From an uncultured Alphaproteobacteria bacterium (GTDB lineage: Bacteria > Pseudomonadota > Alphaproteobacteria > Micavibrionales > Micavibrionaceae): a DNA stretch of 23,712 nucleotides. The translations under genes and the position numbers were made by a program. Position 1 is the first letter of the stretch, and every line of letters starts with the position of its first letter. A model generated the notes under the pieces. The model worked only from the letters and a program-made list of their open reading frames with translations, did not search any database and had not been told where the DNA came from. The DNA is taken from assembly GCA_946480475.1 (NCBI GenBank), contig CAMLJM010000032.1:1-23712 (forward strand). Direction: 5' to 3'. Positions 9,278-16,034 of the stretch are shown one piece after another.

Positions 9278-9448
9278 ATGAAGATATTAGAGTTTTTTGG
9301 GCTTACTGGTGAAGGCAGTAGTAATCAGGCGCAGGCCGATTCCGTGCTAAGAAATGCAACGGAGCGGGAAAAAAGTAAAGAATTATTCCCGCACGCTGTC
9401 GGCCGGTGTTGTGGATCATGCGGCGGTCAAAAACAGGAACAGAAGTAG
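9278..9448 (+). CDS. Small Cys-rich protein of 56 residues between narH and narJ
   Basis: An unrecognised small ORF filling the gap between narH and narJ. It starts MKILEFFGLTGEGSS, has a polar, probably helical middle (ADSVLRNATEREKSKELF) and ends GRCCGSCGGQKQEQK. GAGG at 9268-9271 stands six bases before its ATG. Its TAG overlaps the AGGA that serves as the narJ ribosome binding site, which is the tight spacing expected of a real operon member. There is no signal peptide or membrane segment, so it should be cytoplasmic. The CC-x2-C motif could bind a metal or an Fe-S cluster, or form disulfides. Its position next to NarJ suggests a role in NarGH assembly, but this is inference. It may also be a lineage-specific remnant. 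Chance is less likely given the spacing and codon choice, but not excluded. Confidence 0.7.
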   Translation: MKILEFFGLTGEGSSNQAQADSVLRNATEREKSKELFPHAVGRCCGSCGGQKQEQK

Positions 9449-9456
9449 GAACTAAT

Positions 9457-10152
9457 ATGCGCACACTTAAGGTACTGGGATATCTGCTCACTTATCCGGA
9501 AATGCATCACAAGGAAACCTTGCAGGAATGTATGGATATTCTGAAAGCTGAAAAATGGCTGGGTCAGAAAAATCTGGAAGCCATGCAAAATGTAATGGAA
9601 ATCATGCGGCGTAAGGATATTTTTGACCTTCAGGAAGACTATGTTGCGCTTTTTGATCGTACCCCGTCACTGTCATTGCATCTTTTTGAACATATTCACG
9701 GGGATTCCCGGGATCGCGGTCAAGCGCTCGCCGATCTCATGCAAGTCTATGCCGATTCAGGGCTGATTCTCAATGCAAAAGAAACCCCAGACTATTTGCC
9801 ACTTTTTGCTGAATATGCGGCTACGCTGCCACATCAAGAAGCATCCGAAACCATGGGCAGCGTTGTAAATATACTTTCTTCAATTGCCGAGCGTCTGCGA
9901 AACCGAGAATCTTTTTATGCCGCCGTTTTTGAGGCGTTTATTGAAACAGCGGCGCGGGCACCTGATGCAGCGGCAGTTGAAAAATACTTGAAAGAATCCT
10001 CGGGTGCTCCTTTAAGCACGGAAGAAATTGACAAGGAGTGGGAAGAACAATTCGCTTTTGAAAATACATCGCAGACTACTCAGGCGGGTGGATGCCCCAA
10101 GGCGGAAGAGATGCTGGCACGTATGAATAATTACAAGGAAGAAAGGATTTAA
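9457..10152 (+). CDS. narJ: Nitrate reductase assembly chaperone NarJ (delta)
   Basis: A 231-residue TorD/NarJ-type chaperone that binds apo-NarG and assists Moco and FS0 insertion before membrane attachment. Family features are the N-terminus LKVLGYLLTYPE, the central YVALFDRTPSLSLHLFEHIHGDSRDRGQAL, and DYLPLFAEYAA. The frame is open from 9406, but ATG 9457 gives the standard NarJ start, has AGGA at 9447-9450 six bases upstream, and avoids overlap with the small ORF. The C-terminus contains a lone Cys in GGCPKAEEM. narI begins two bases after the stop. Confidence 0.95.
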   Translation: MRTLKVLGYLLTYPEMHHKETLQECMDILKAEKWLGQKNLEAMQNVMEIMRRKDIFDLQEDYVALFDRTPSLSLHLFEHIHGDSRDRGQALADLMQVYADSGLILNAKETPDYLPLFAEYAATLPHQEASETMGSVVNILSSIAERLRNRESFYAAVFEAFIETAARAPDAAAVEKYLKESSGAPLSTEEIDKEWEEQFAFENTSQTTQAGGCPKAEEMLARMNNYKEERI

Positions 10153-10154
10153 CC

Positions 10155-10841
10155 ATGGGCAATTATCTTGATTTTTTCCTGTTCCAGATTTTTCCTTACA
10201 TTGCAATTGCAACTTTCCTGCTGGGAAGCATTCTTCGCTTTGACAGGGATCCGTATTCCTGGCGAACAAAATCTAGCCAGCTCTTGCGCAGGAAGCAACT
10301 GGTTATAGGAAGCATATTTTTCCATGTGGGGATCTTGGTTATTCTGGGGGGGCATGCTGTCGGCCTTCTGACACCCATACAGGTTTTTGATGCAATAGGC
10401 ATATCGCATGGCGCAAAACAGATACTTGCCATGACGGCAGGGGGTATAGCGGGTGTGTTCTGCTTTATTGGTCTGGCTTTATTGCTGCATCGCCGCCTCT
10501 TTGATGCCAGAATACGCAATAATAGTTCCTATGCCGATATCGCGGTTTTGGTGTTGTTACTGGCCCAACTAACCCTGGGGATGTTTACAATTCCTGTTTC
10601 CATGGGGCATATGGATGGGCATGAGATGGTAAAATTCATGAATTGGGCCCAACACATCGTTACATTGCGCGGGGGGGCGCATGAGTTTGTTGCCGATGTG
10701 GCGATTGTCTTTAAGCTCCATATTACCTTAGGCTTGTTTATTCTGCTGGTATTTCCGTTCACCCGACTTGTCCACGCATTGAGTGCCCCTATTGGGTATG
10801 TGGCACGGCCGTATCAGATTGTTAGAAAACGCGCAACATAA
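10155..10841 (+). CDS. narI: Respiratory nitrate reductase gamma subunit NarI (cytochrome b)
   Basis: A 228-residue membrane subunit with five predicted helices that anchors NarGH and passes electrons from quinol through two b hemes. The four heme ligands are conserved with the correct spacing: His57 and His67 (FFHVGILVILGGH), and His189 and His207 (FKLHITLGLF...TRLVH). This equals the 10- and 18-residue spacing of E. coli NarI. AAAGGA at 10142-10147, inside the end of narJ, precedes ATG by seven bases. Confidence 0.97.
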   Translation: MGNYLDFFLFQIFPYIAIATFLLGSILRFDRDPYSWRTKSSQLLRRKQLVIGSIFFHVGILVILGGHAVGLLTPIQVFDAIGISHGAKQILAMTAGGIAGVFCFIGLALLLHRRLFDARIRNNSSYADIAVLVLLLAQLTLGMFTIPVSMGHMDGHEMVKFMNWAQHIVTLRGGAHEFVADVAIVFKLHITLGLFILLVFPFTRLVHALSAPIGYVARPYQIVRKRAT

Positions 10842-10852
10842 GTGAGCATGTC

Positions 10853-11641
10853 ATGAAGACTTTATCTCCGGGTATTGAGGTAAATGGAATCAAAATATCA
10901 CCGGAAGAAATTAACGCAGAAGTTCAGTATCATCCGGCGGAAAGCCTGACCACCGCAAAATATAATGCCATGCGGGCTTTGGTTGTACGTGAGTTGTTGA
11001 TACAGCGGGCTGCCGAATTGGGCCTATGTCAACATGAAGAAGCTATAAAAAACCCTGATAAAATTATTGAGGACTTGCTGGCCCAGGAAATTGAGATTCC
11101 TGAGGCTGACGGAGAGACGATCAGAAGATATTACGATAATAATAAGAGCCGTTTTTTTACTTCACCATTATTTGAAGTATCACATATTCTTTTTTTAGCT
11201 CCTCCTGATAATGAGGACGCGCGTTCTGATGCTTTTTTGAAGGCGGAGAAAGCTATAGCAACTCTCAGGAAAGAACCGCATCTTTTTGAGGCTATGGCAA
11301 AGGATCAGTCGGCCTGTTCATCCGCAAAGGATGGGGGCAGGTTAGGGCAGATTAGCCGTGGTCAAACAATGCCGGCCTTTGAGGCGGCCCTTTTTCAGAT
11401 GAAGGCAGGAGATGTAAGTTATGAACCTGTTGCTACGGAAGTCGGGTATCATATTATAAAAGTTCATCAGCGGGCAGATGGCCAACAGCTGCCTTTTGAA
11501 AATGTGGCGGAGTGGATTACAGGCGAGTTAAAGGACAGAATCTGGAAAAAAGCGGTTCATCAGTATATTCAGCTTTTGGCGGGGCGGTCAAAAATCAGCG
11601 GGTTCCGGATGGAGGGGGTAAAAACCCCCCTTATTCAGTAA
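10853..11641 (+). CDS. NifM-like parvulin-type peptidyl-prolyl isomerase
   Basis: A 262-residue protein. The N-terminal third resembles the NifM/SurA-like helical part (YNAMRALVVRELLIQRAAELGL). A rotamase (PpiC) domain spans about residues 112-215, with FEVSHILFLAPP, the FEAMAKDQSACSSAKDGGRLGQISRGQ block and the closing EVGYHIIKVHQR. There is no signal peptide, so it should act in the cytoplasm, unlike SurA. A parvulin at this place after narI is also known from pseudomonad nar operons, where it is taken to help fold the nitrate reductase. That role is inferred here. It starts 11 bases after narI with no strong ribosome binding site. Confidence 0.92.
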   Translation: MKTLSPGIEVNGIKISPEEINAEVQYHPAESLTTAKYNAMRALVVRELLIQRAAELGLCQHEEAIKNPDKIIEDLLAQEIEIPEADGETIRRYYDNNKSRFFTSPLFEVSHILFLAPPDNEDARSDAFLKAEKAIATLRKEPHLFEAMAKDQSACSSAKDGGRLGQISRGQTMPAFEAALFQMKAGDVSYEPVATEVGYHIIKVHQRADGQQLPFENVAEWITGELKDRIWKKAVHQYIQLLAGRSKISGFRMEGVKTPLIQ

Positions 11642-11661
11642 ATAATCAGGAGTGTGTTTCT

Positions 11662-12825
11662 ATGCAGAACATGTTTAACGCGCCTATTTGGGGGCGTGGC
11701 TTTCGCCCTTTTTTCTTTATGGGTAGTTTTTATGCTGTCCTGAGCATAGTTTTGTGGGCTGCCTTTTATGCTGGTTATTTTCTGCCGTCGGATTTTTTTC
11801 TGGATCCGGTGTCATGGCATGCCCATGAAATGGTATTTGGGTTTAGTATGGCTATTATCGCCGGGTTTTTGCTGACGGCTGTGGCTAACTGGACAGGCGG
11901 GGCGCCTGCCAGACAGTTACATTTAGCTGCCTTGTGTGGGTTATGGCTTGCAGGGCGTATTGTCATTAATGTTGATATGGGGCTACCGCAATGGGTGATA
12001 ATGGCGGTCGCGACGTCTTTTGTCCCTGCGCTGGCTGTTTCGCTTGCTATTCCTCTCTTTAAAAGCTGGAATAAAAGAAATTTTATCTTTCTTAGCTTAC
12101 TGGTAGTCTTGTTTATCTGCGATCTTTGGTTTTTGGGAACCGCAAATTTAACGGCGCTTCACGTTGCCTTGATGATGATTTTAATGATGGTTTCGTTAAT
12201 CGGAGGCCGCATTATCCCGGCTTTTACCGTGGCGGCACTCCGGCGCAAGGGGGTAGATGCATATCAGACTGACCAGACTAAATATGACATAGCCGCACTT
12301 ATTTCCCTGATAGCGGTCGCCCTTTGCCTGATTTTTACAAAGGGTACCATTTTGCTGGGTATTTGCGCTGGATTCTCATGTCTGATCCATGCCCTGCGAA
12401 TGCGGCATTATCATACACTAAAGACAGGGAGTGATCCGCTTTTATGGATTTTGCACATTGGATATGGTTGGCTGATTATCGGGCTTGGGCTACTGTCCAT
12501 CACTGGATTTGGCTTATTGAGCGTTGCCGCTGTAATTCATGCGCTGACGGCAGGTTGCATCGGGTCGATGATTTTAGGAATGATATGCCGTGTGACCCTG
12601 GGGCATACAGGCCGAGAGTTGAAGGTAAATGCTTTGGTAACTGCATCTTTTGTGATTATCCAGTGCGCGGCCTTAATGCGTGTTTTTGGCCCTATGCTAA
12701 TTCCCGCCATGACGGCTGACTGGCTTATTGCATCAGCGTTGTTGTGGGCATTCTGCTTTTTCGTTTATCTATGGACCTATGGTCCCATGTTATTCCTGCC
12801 ACGTCCTGACGGTGGCTCACCTTAA
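11662..12825 (+). CDS. nnrS: NnrS family membrane protein (NO resistance)
   Basis: A 387-residue, roughly 12-helix membrane protein of the NnrS family, described as heme- and copper-containing and linked to protection from nitric oxide. Conserved pieces are the N-terminus APIWGRGFRPFFFMGSFYA, the histidine segment DPVSWHAHEMVFGF, ANWTGGAPA, and SLIGGRIIPAFT in the middle. The frame is open from 11512, but that would overlap the parvulin gene by 130 bases. ATG 11662 has AGGAG at 11648-11652 and gives the family N-terminus. It is the last gene of the rightward nar unit and ends three bases from the convergent regulator. Confidence 0.94.
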   Translation: MQNMFNAPIWGRGFRPFFFMGSFYAVLSIVLWAAFYAGYFLPSDFFLDPVSWHAHEMVFGFSMAIIAGFLLTAVANWTGGAPARQLHLAALCGLWLAGRIVINVDMGLPQWVIMAVATSFVPALAVSLAIPLFKSWNKRNFIFLSLLVVLFICDLWFLGTANLTALHVALMMILMMVSLIGGRIIPAFTVAALRRKGVDAYQTDQTKYDIAALISLIAVALCLIFTKGTILLGICAGFSCLIHALRMRHYHTLKTGSDPLLWILHIGYGWLIIGLGLLSITGFGLLSVAAVIHALTAGCIGSMILGMICRVTLGHTGRELKVNALVTASFVIIQCAALMRVFGPMLIPAMTADWLIASALLWAFCFFVYLWTYGPMLFLPRPDGGSP

Positions 12826-12828
12826 ATG

Positions 12829-13530
12829 TTAGCAGGGAATTTCTTTTGAGGAAATGTCACAGAATTCCGCCAGTTCTGCCATATTGGTAATGACGATATT
12901 ACGTCCTATAAGGGCGACGCCATAAGGTTCCAGCTTGGCCAGGGCACGCGAGAAGGTTTCTGGTTTGATGTTAAGGCGCCCGGAAATAATTGACTTGTCG
13001 TAGGGAAGATCAACAACCCAGCCATCTTTTCCTTTTTTTTCCTTTTGGCAGAATCGAATGAGAAAAGCGCCGATGCGTTGTGGGGCTGTGCGTGTGGTGA
13101 CTTGCTCCAGCTGCTGAACCAGATAATGCTGACGTGCGGCAATTGCCCCTAACATACGCAAAGCAAAACGAGTGTCTTCTTCAATTTTATGAATAAAAAA
13201 GCTGCGTGGAATTTCGATGATGTTTGCATCTTCCACCGCCTGGGCATTAACAGGGTAGGTTTTGCTGTCATTAAATACGGCGGCTTCAGCGAAAGATTCG
13301 CCGGGGCCGAAAACATGAATGATGACTTCTTCCCCTTCCTTGGAGGTGCGGTATAATTTAACCCATCCGTTTAATATAATAAAAAAGGCGTCTGCCTGAT
13401 CGCCCATGGCAAAAAGATCACGTCCCTTAGCAAAGGTCTTTTGATGGCACTGTTTTGCAAGTTCCTGAATTGTATCAGGATCCGTATTACTGAAAAAAGA
13501 AGTTTGTTTAATTGCTTGGGCCAGACTCAT
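12829..13530 (-). CDS. Crp/Fnr-family regulator, DNR/NNR-like
   Basis: A 233-residue regulator with an N-terminal beta-roll (about 10-120), a dimerisation helix and a winged helix. The recognition helix KPETFSRALAKL carries the Fnr-type E-x-x-S-R reading head for TTGAT. It lacks the N-terminal Cys cluster of FNR, which places it with DNR/NnrR-type proteins that are thought to sense NO through heme. That sensing is not readable from the sequence. It is clearly a different branch from the first regulator in the window and ends in an isolated Cys (SKEIPC). It is divergent from moaA and shares the Fnr box at 13565-13578. ATG 13530 has only a poor ribosome binding site, and the predicted transcript start is very close to the ATG. 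Confidence 0.92.
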   Translation of the reverse strand: MSLAQAIKQTSFFSNTDPDTIQELAKQCHQKTFAKGRDLFAMGDQADAFFIILNGWVKLYRTSKEGEEVIIHVFGPGESFAEAAVFNDSKTYPVNAQAVEDANIIEIPRSFFIHKIEEDTRFALRMLGAIAARQHYLVQQLEQVTTRTAPQRIGAFLIRFCQKEKKGKDGWVVDLPYDKSIISGRLNIKPETFSRALAKLEPYGVALIGRNIVITNMAELAEFCDISSKEIPC

Positions 13531-13536
13531 AATTAT

Positions 13537-13550
13537 CTTTATGAATTATA
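13537..13550 (-). promoter_or_regulatory. -10 candidates for the DNR-like regulator, near-leaderless transcript
   Basis: On the minus strand TATAAT occupies 13545-13550 and CATAAA 13537-13542. The first would start transcription about 8 bases before the ATG and place the Fnr box over the -35 region, which suggests repression. The second has the class II activation spacing (32 bases to the box centre) but would give an essentially leaderless mRNA. The sequence alone does not decide between them. Confidence 0.45.
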
Positions 13551-13564
13551 TCTATTTTAGCGAC

Positions 13565-13578
13565 TTGATTTGGATCAA
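13565..13578. promoter_or_regulatory. Fnr/Dnr box between regulator and moaA
   Basis: TTGATTTGGATCAA, extended by CGAC and GTCG into a 22-base symmetric site (13561-13582). On the plus strand, CATAAT at 13601-13606 is centred exactly 32 bases from the box centre. This is ideal class II geometry, with moaA transcription predicted to start near 13613. It links Moco synthesis to the same anaerobic or NO signal as narK1 and narG. Confidence 0.87.
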
Positions 13579-13600
13579 GTCGCAGGTCTTTAACTTCCAT

Positions 13601-13606
13601 CATAAT
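13601..13606 (+). promoter_or_regulatory. -10 element of the moaA promoter
   Basis: CATAAT matches the sigma-70 -10 consensus at five of six positions and is correctly spaced from the Fnr box. No separate -35 is needed at a class II Fnr promoter. It produces a leader of about 140 bases before moaA. Confidence 0.7.
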
Positions 13607-13646
13607 CAAAGGAATTATGATATGTCAGATGCTTATGGGCATGACA

Positions 13647-13748
13647 TCTCCGAGCTAGCCGCGCCTAAGTCTGTGATGTAAGGCAGATATGGACGGTCAG
13701 CCGGGGTCGTAGTGGAAACGTTGCGGCCTCCCGTCTTTGGAAAGGAGA
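13647..13748 (+). ncRNA. Moco (molybdenum cofactor) riboswitch candidate in the moaA leader
   Basis: The leader resembles the Moco riboswitch of E. coli moaA in order and in detail. GCGCCTAAGTC corresponds to GCACCTGGGTC. GTCAGCCGGG precedes a hairpin. That hairpin (13705-13728) has a ten-pair stem capped by a GAAA tetraloop. It is followed at once by CTCCCGTCTTTGGAAAGG, nearly the same as the E. coli CTCCCGTATCTGGAAAGG. UCUCC at 13647-13651 can pair with GGAGA at 13744-13748, closing the element and covering the moaA Shine-Dalgarno. This suggests that bound cofactor blocks translation initiation, as known for this riboswitch class. The comparison with E. coli is from memory. A covariance search with the Rfam Moco RNA model would settle it. 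Confidence 0.85.
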
Positions 13749-13754
13749 GAATGA

Positions 13755-14744
13755 GTGGATACAAAACCGCAGATTGCGGATAATTTTGGCAGGCGTTTTC
13801 CATACCTGCGGCTGTCCATAACGGATATTTGTAACTTCCGTTGCTCCTATTGCCTGCCTGATGGCTACAAAAAATCTGGCTGCGAAAGCTTTTTAAGCCA
13901 GAGGGAAATCATCAGGCTGATAAAGGCTTTTGCAGGTCTGGGGGTCTGGAAAATTCGGCTGACAGGTGGGGAACCTACGGTCCGTCCTGATTTTCTGGAG
14001 ATTGCGACCAGTATCTCCCAGATTCCGGGTATAAAAAAACTGGCTTTCACTACTAATGGTTATAAACTCCCCGAGCGTGCGCAAAGTTATTTTGATGCGG
14101 GGCTTCGGGCAATCAATATCAGCATCGACTCTTTGAATAAAGGAAAGTTTGAAGTTATTACAGGCCATAACCGTCTGGAAGAAATTCTTGAAGGCATGGA
14201 AGAATGTTTTAGAGTGGGGTTCAAGACTGTCAAAGTTAATACGGTCCTGCTCAAAGGGCTGAATGATACCGAGTTGGATGACTTTATACGTTTTGTAACC
14301 GACCGGCCGATATCACTGCGATTTATAGAATTAATGAGGACTGGAGAAAATCTTTCCTATTTTCAGGAGCATCATTTGCCAGGGTCGTTTGTGACTGAAC
14401 AATTGCTGGCCAGAGGGTGGCGCATAAAAGATCGTAAAGACGGAGATGGCCCAGCACTGGAATTTGAACATAGCGCCAGTAAGGGAAATATTGGCCTGAT
14501 TGCACCGTATTCCAAGGATTTTTGTAAGACATGCAACCGGTTGCGCATATCAGCTAAAGGCGCTTTGCACCTATGCTTGTTCGGTGAAGGTGGTTATTCC
14601 CTGCGGTCGCTTCTGCAAAAGGATGAGCAGCAAGAAGAGCTTCAGGATAAAATAATGTCACTTATGAATTACAAGAAATCAACGCATTTCCTTCATGATG
14701 GTTTAACAGGGGCTACACCGCATCTGGCGTCAATCGGTGGATAG
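13755..14744 (+). CDS. moaA: GTP 3',8-cyclase MoaA
   Basis: A 329-residue radical SAM enzyme making 3',8-cyclo-GTP in the first step of Moco synthesis. The SAM cluster motif is C26-x3-C30-x2-C33 (DICNFRCSYCLPDG), followed by RLTGGEPTVR. The second [4Fe-4S] site that binds GTP is C257-x2-C260-x13-C274. The C-terminal Gly-Gly needed for activity is present (LASIGG). Translation most likely begins at GTG 13755, seven bases after GGAG at 13744-13747. An ATG at 13751 lies out of frame and opens only a ten-codon reading frame. It is the first gene of the Moco operon and is controlled by the Fnr box and riboswitch ahead of it. Confidence 0.96.
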   Translation: MDTKPQIADNFGRRFPYLRLSITDICNFRCSYCLPDGYKKSGCESFLSQREIIRLIKAFAGLGVWKIRLTGGEPTVRPDFLEIATSISQIPGIKKLAFTTNGYKLPERAQSYFDAGLRAINISIDSLNKGKFEVITGHNRLEEILEGMEECFRVGFKTVKVNTVLLKGLNDTELDDFIRFVTDRPISLRFIELMRTGENLSYFQEHHLPGSFVTEQLLARGWRIKDRKDGDGPALEFEHSASKGNIGLIAPYSKDFCKTCNRLRISAKGALHLCLFGEGGYSLRSLLQKDEQQEELQDKIMSLMNYKKSTHFLHDGLTGATPHLASIGG

Positions 14745-14761
14745 AATTAGGAGAACAGAAT

Positions 14762-15790
14762 ATGATTAAAGCAAAAGAAATCATTCACTTTCCCGTGAGC
14801 ACCGCCCCTAATTTTACAATGATAGATGTGGGCCGAAAAAGACCTACGCGCAGACGCGCTGTTGCCTGTGGGTCCATATATATGAACAGGGTTGCATTTG
14901 ACGCAGTAAAGAACGGCCAGCTTCCCAAAGGGAATGTACTCGCCTTGGCTGAAGCGGCTGGAATTATGGGGGCCAAAAGAACGCCCGAATTCGTTCCCAT
15001 GTGCCACACGCTACCACTCGACCAAGTGACTATCCATTGCCATCTGGATGAAAGCGAGACCTGTGTTACCGTCTATGCCCAGGCTGTAGCCTTTGCCAAA
15101 ACAGGTGTAGAGATGGAAGCCTTGTCTGCGGTGAATGCAGCGTTGCTGACAATATGGGATTTAACAAAAGGGACAGACCCTAATCTCTCTATTACCGGTG
15201 TGCGGCTGCTGGTGAAAACAGGAGGAAAAAGCGGCACATGGGTGAATCCAGACGGCATTCCGGTTTGGCTGGCTGAACAGCTTCCTGACCCCTCTTTCTT
15301 AAAGGGGAGGAAGGCGGCCATTGTCGTGATGAGCGATCGCGCATCTGCAGGTGAATATGTGGATGAGTCAGGTGCGCTGCTTAAAAATTTGTTGAGTCAA
15401 GCTGAAGCACAGAGTGATGATGTGGTCATCATTCCGGATGAAGAAGATAGGATTATAGGAACAATAACCGCCATCTGCAGGGATAGCAGGCCTGATATTT
15501 TATTTGCGTCTGGTGGTACAGGGCCGGGGCCAAGGGATATTACGCCGGATGCGCTGGCGCAGATATGCGACCGGATGCTGGATGGTCTGGGAGATTTTTT
15601 GAGGCATGAGAGCCTGTATTACACGGATACGGCGTGGCTGTCGCGCATGACGGCAGGCATGGTTGGTTCAACACTGGTGATTGCTTTTCCGGGCTCCCCA
15701 AAGGCGGTACAGGAATGCTGGGACATTATAGCTCCGTTTATTGGTGATGCACTCGATAAAATTCAAAAGCAAGGATACGCCACAAAATGA
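14762..15790 (+). CDS. moaCB: Bifunctional MoaC-MoaB fusion
   Basis: A 342-residue fusion. Residues 1 to about 155 are MoaC, which turns cyclo-GTP into cyclic pyranopterin monophosphate. They show FTMIDVGRKRPTRRRAV, FVPMCHTLPLDQV and the catalytic GVEMEALSAVNAALLTIWDLTK with its D-x2-K. After a linker, residues from about 180 on are a MoaB/MogA-type adenylyltransferase domain (AAIVVMSDRASAGEY) with the molybdopterin-binding SGGTGPGPRDITPDAL near residue 250. This domain can adenylylate molybdopterin before Mo insertion, so the window does not need a separate mogA. MoaC-MoaB fusions are known in several bacterial groups. AGGAG at 14749-14753 precedes ATG by eight bases. The stop overlaps the moaD start by four bases. 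Confidence 0.95.
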   Translation: MIKAKEIIHFPVSTAPNFTMIDVGRKRPTRRRAVACGSIYMNRVAFDAVKNGQLPKGNVLALAEAAGIMGAKRTPEFVPMCHTLPLDQVTIHCHLDESETCVTVYAQAVAFAKTGVEMEALSAVNAALLTIWDLTKGTDPNLSITGVRLLVKTGGKSGTWVNPDGIPVWLAEQLPDPSFLKGRKAAIVVMSDRASAGEYVDESGALLKNLLSQAEAQSDDVVIIPDEEDRIIGTITAICRDSRPDILFASGGTGPGPRDITPDALAQICDRMLDGLGDFLRHESLYYTDTAWLSRMTAGMVGSTLVIAFPGSPKAVQECWDIIAPFIGDALDKIQKQGYATK

Positions 15791-16032
15791 TATCTGTAAC
15801 AATACATACTTTCGGTGCCATGCGGAAATTCGGTAATGCCATACAGCTTGAAATTCCTGAAATGGCTACTATCGGTTTTATCAGGAATGTGTTGGCAGAG
15901 AAACTGGGGGCAGAGCAACGAATTCTGATTTCTGAGTCGGTTCTTGCGAACAGTACAGATATTCTAGCGGATGGTTATGTTGTCAGCAGTAATTGCAGTC
16001 TTTCTATTTTGCCTCCTGTGTGTGGGGGGTAA
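15787..16032 (+). CDS. moaD: Molybdopterin synthase small subunit MoaD
   Basis: An 81-residue ubiquitin-like sulfur carrier. The C-terminus ILPPVCGG ends in the Gly-Gly that MoeB adenylylates and that becomes the thiocarboxylate donating sulfur to molybdopterin. The rest fits the beta-grasp fold (VTIHTFGAMRKFG at the start, VVSSNCSLSILPP at the end). ATG overlaps the moaCB stop (ATGA), so translation is probably coupled. moaE follows two bases after the stop. Confidence 0.95.
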   Translation: MISVTIHTFGAMRKFGNAIQLEIPEMATIGFIRNVLAEKLGAEQRILISESVLANSTDILADGYVVSSNCSLSILPPVCGG

Positions 16033-16034
16033 TC

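Noticed and set aside
11512..11661. Upstream extension of nnrS into the parvulin gene.
   Set aside because: It overlaps a well-supported gene by 130 bases. ATG 11662 has a good ribosome binding site and the family N-terminus.
12829..13530. Classical oxygen-sensing FNR.
   Set aside because: Neither this protein nor the one at 20-763 has the N-terminal cysteine group of FNR. This one fits the DNR/NNR type better.
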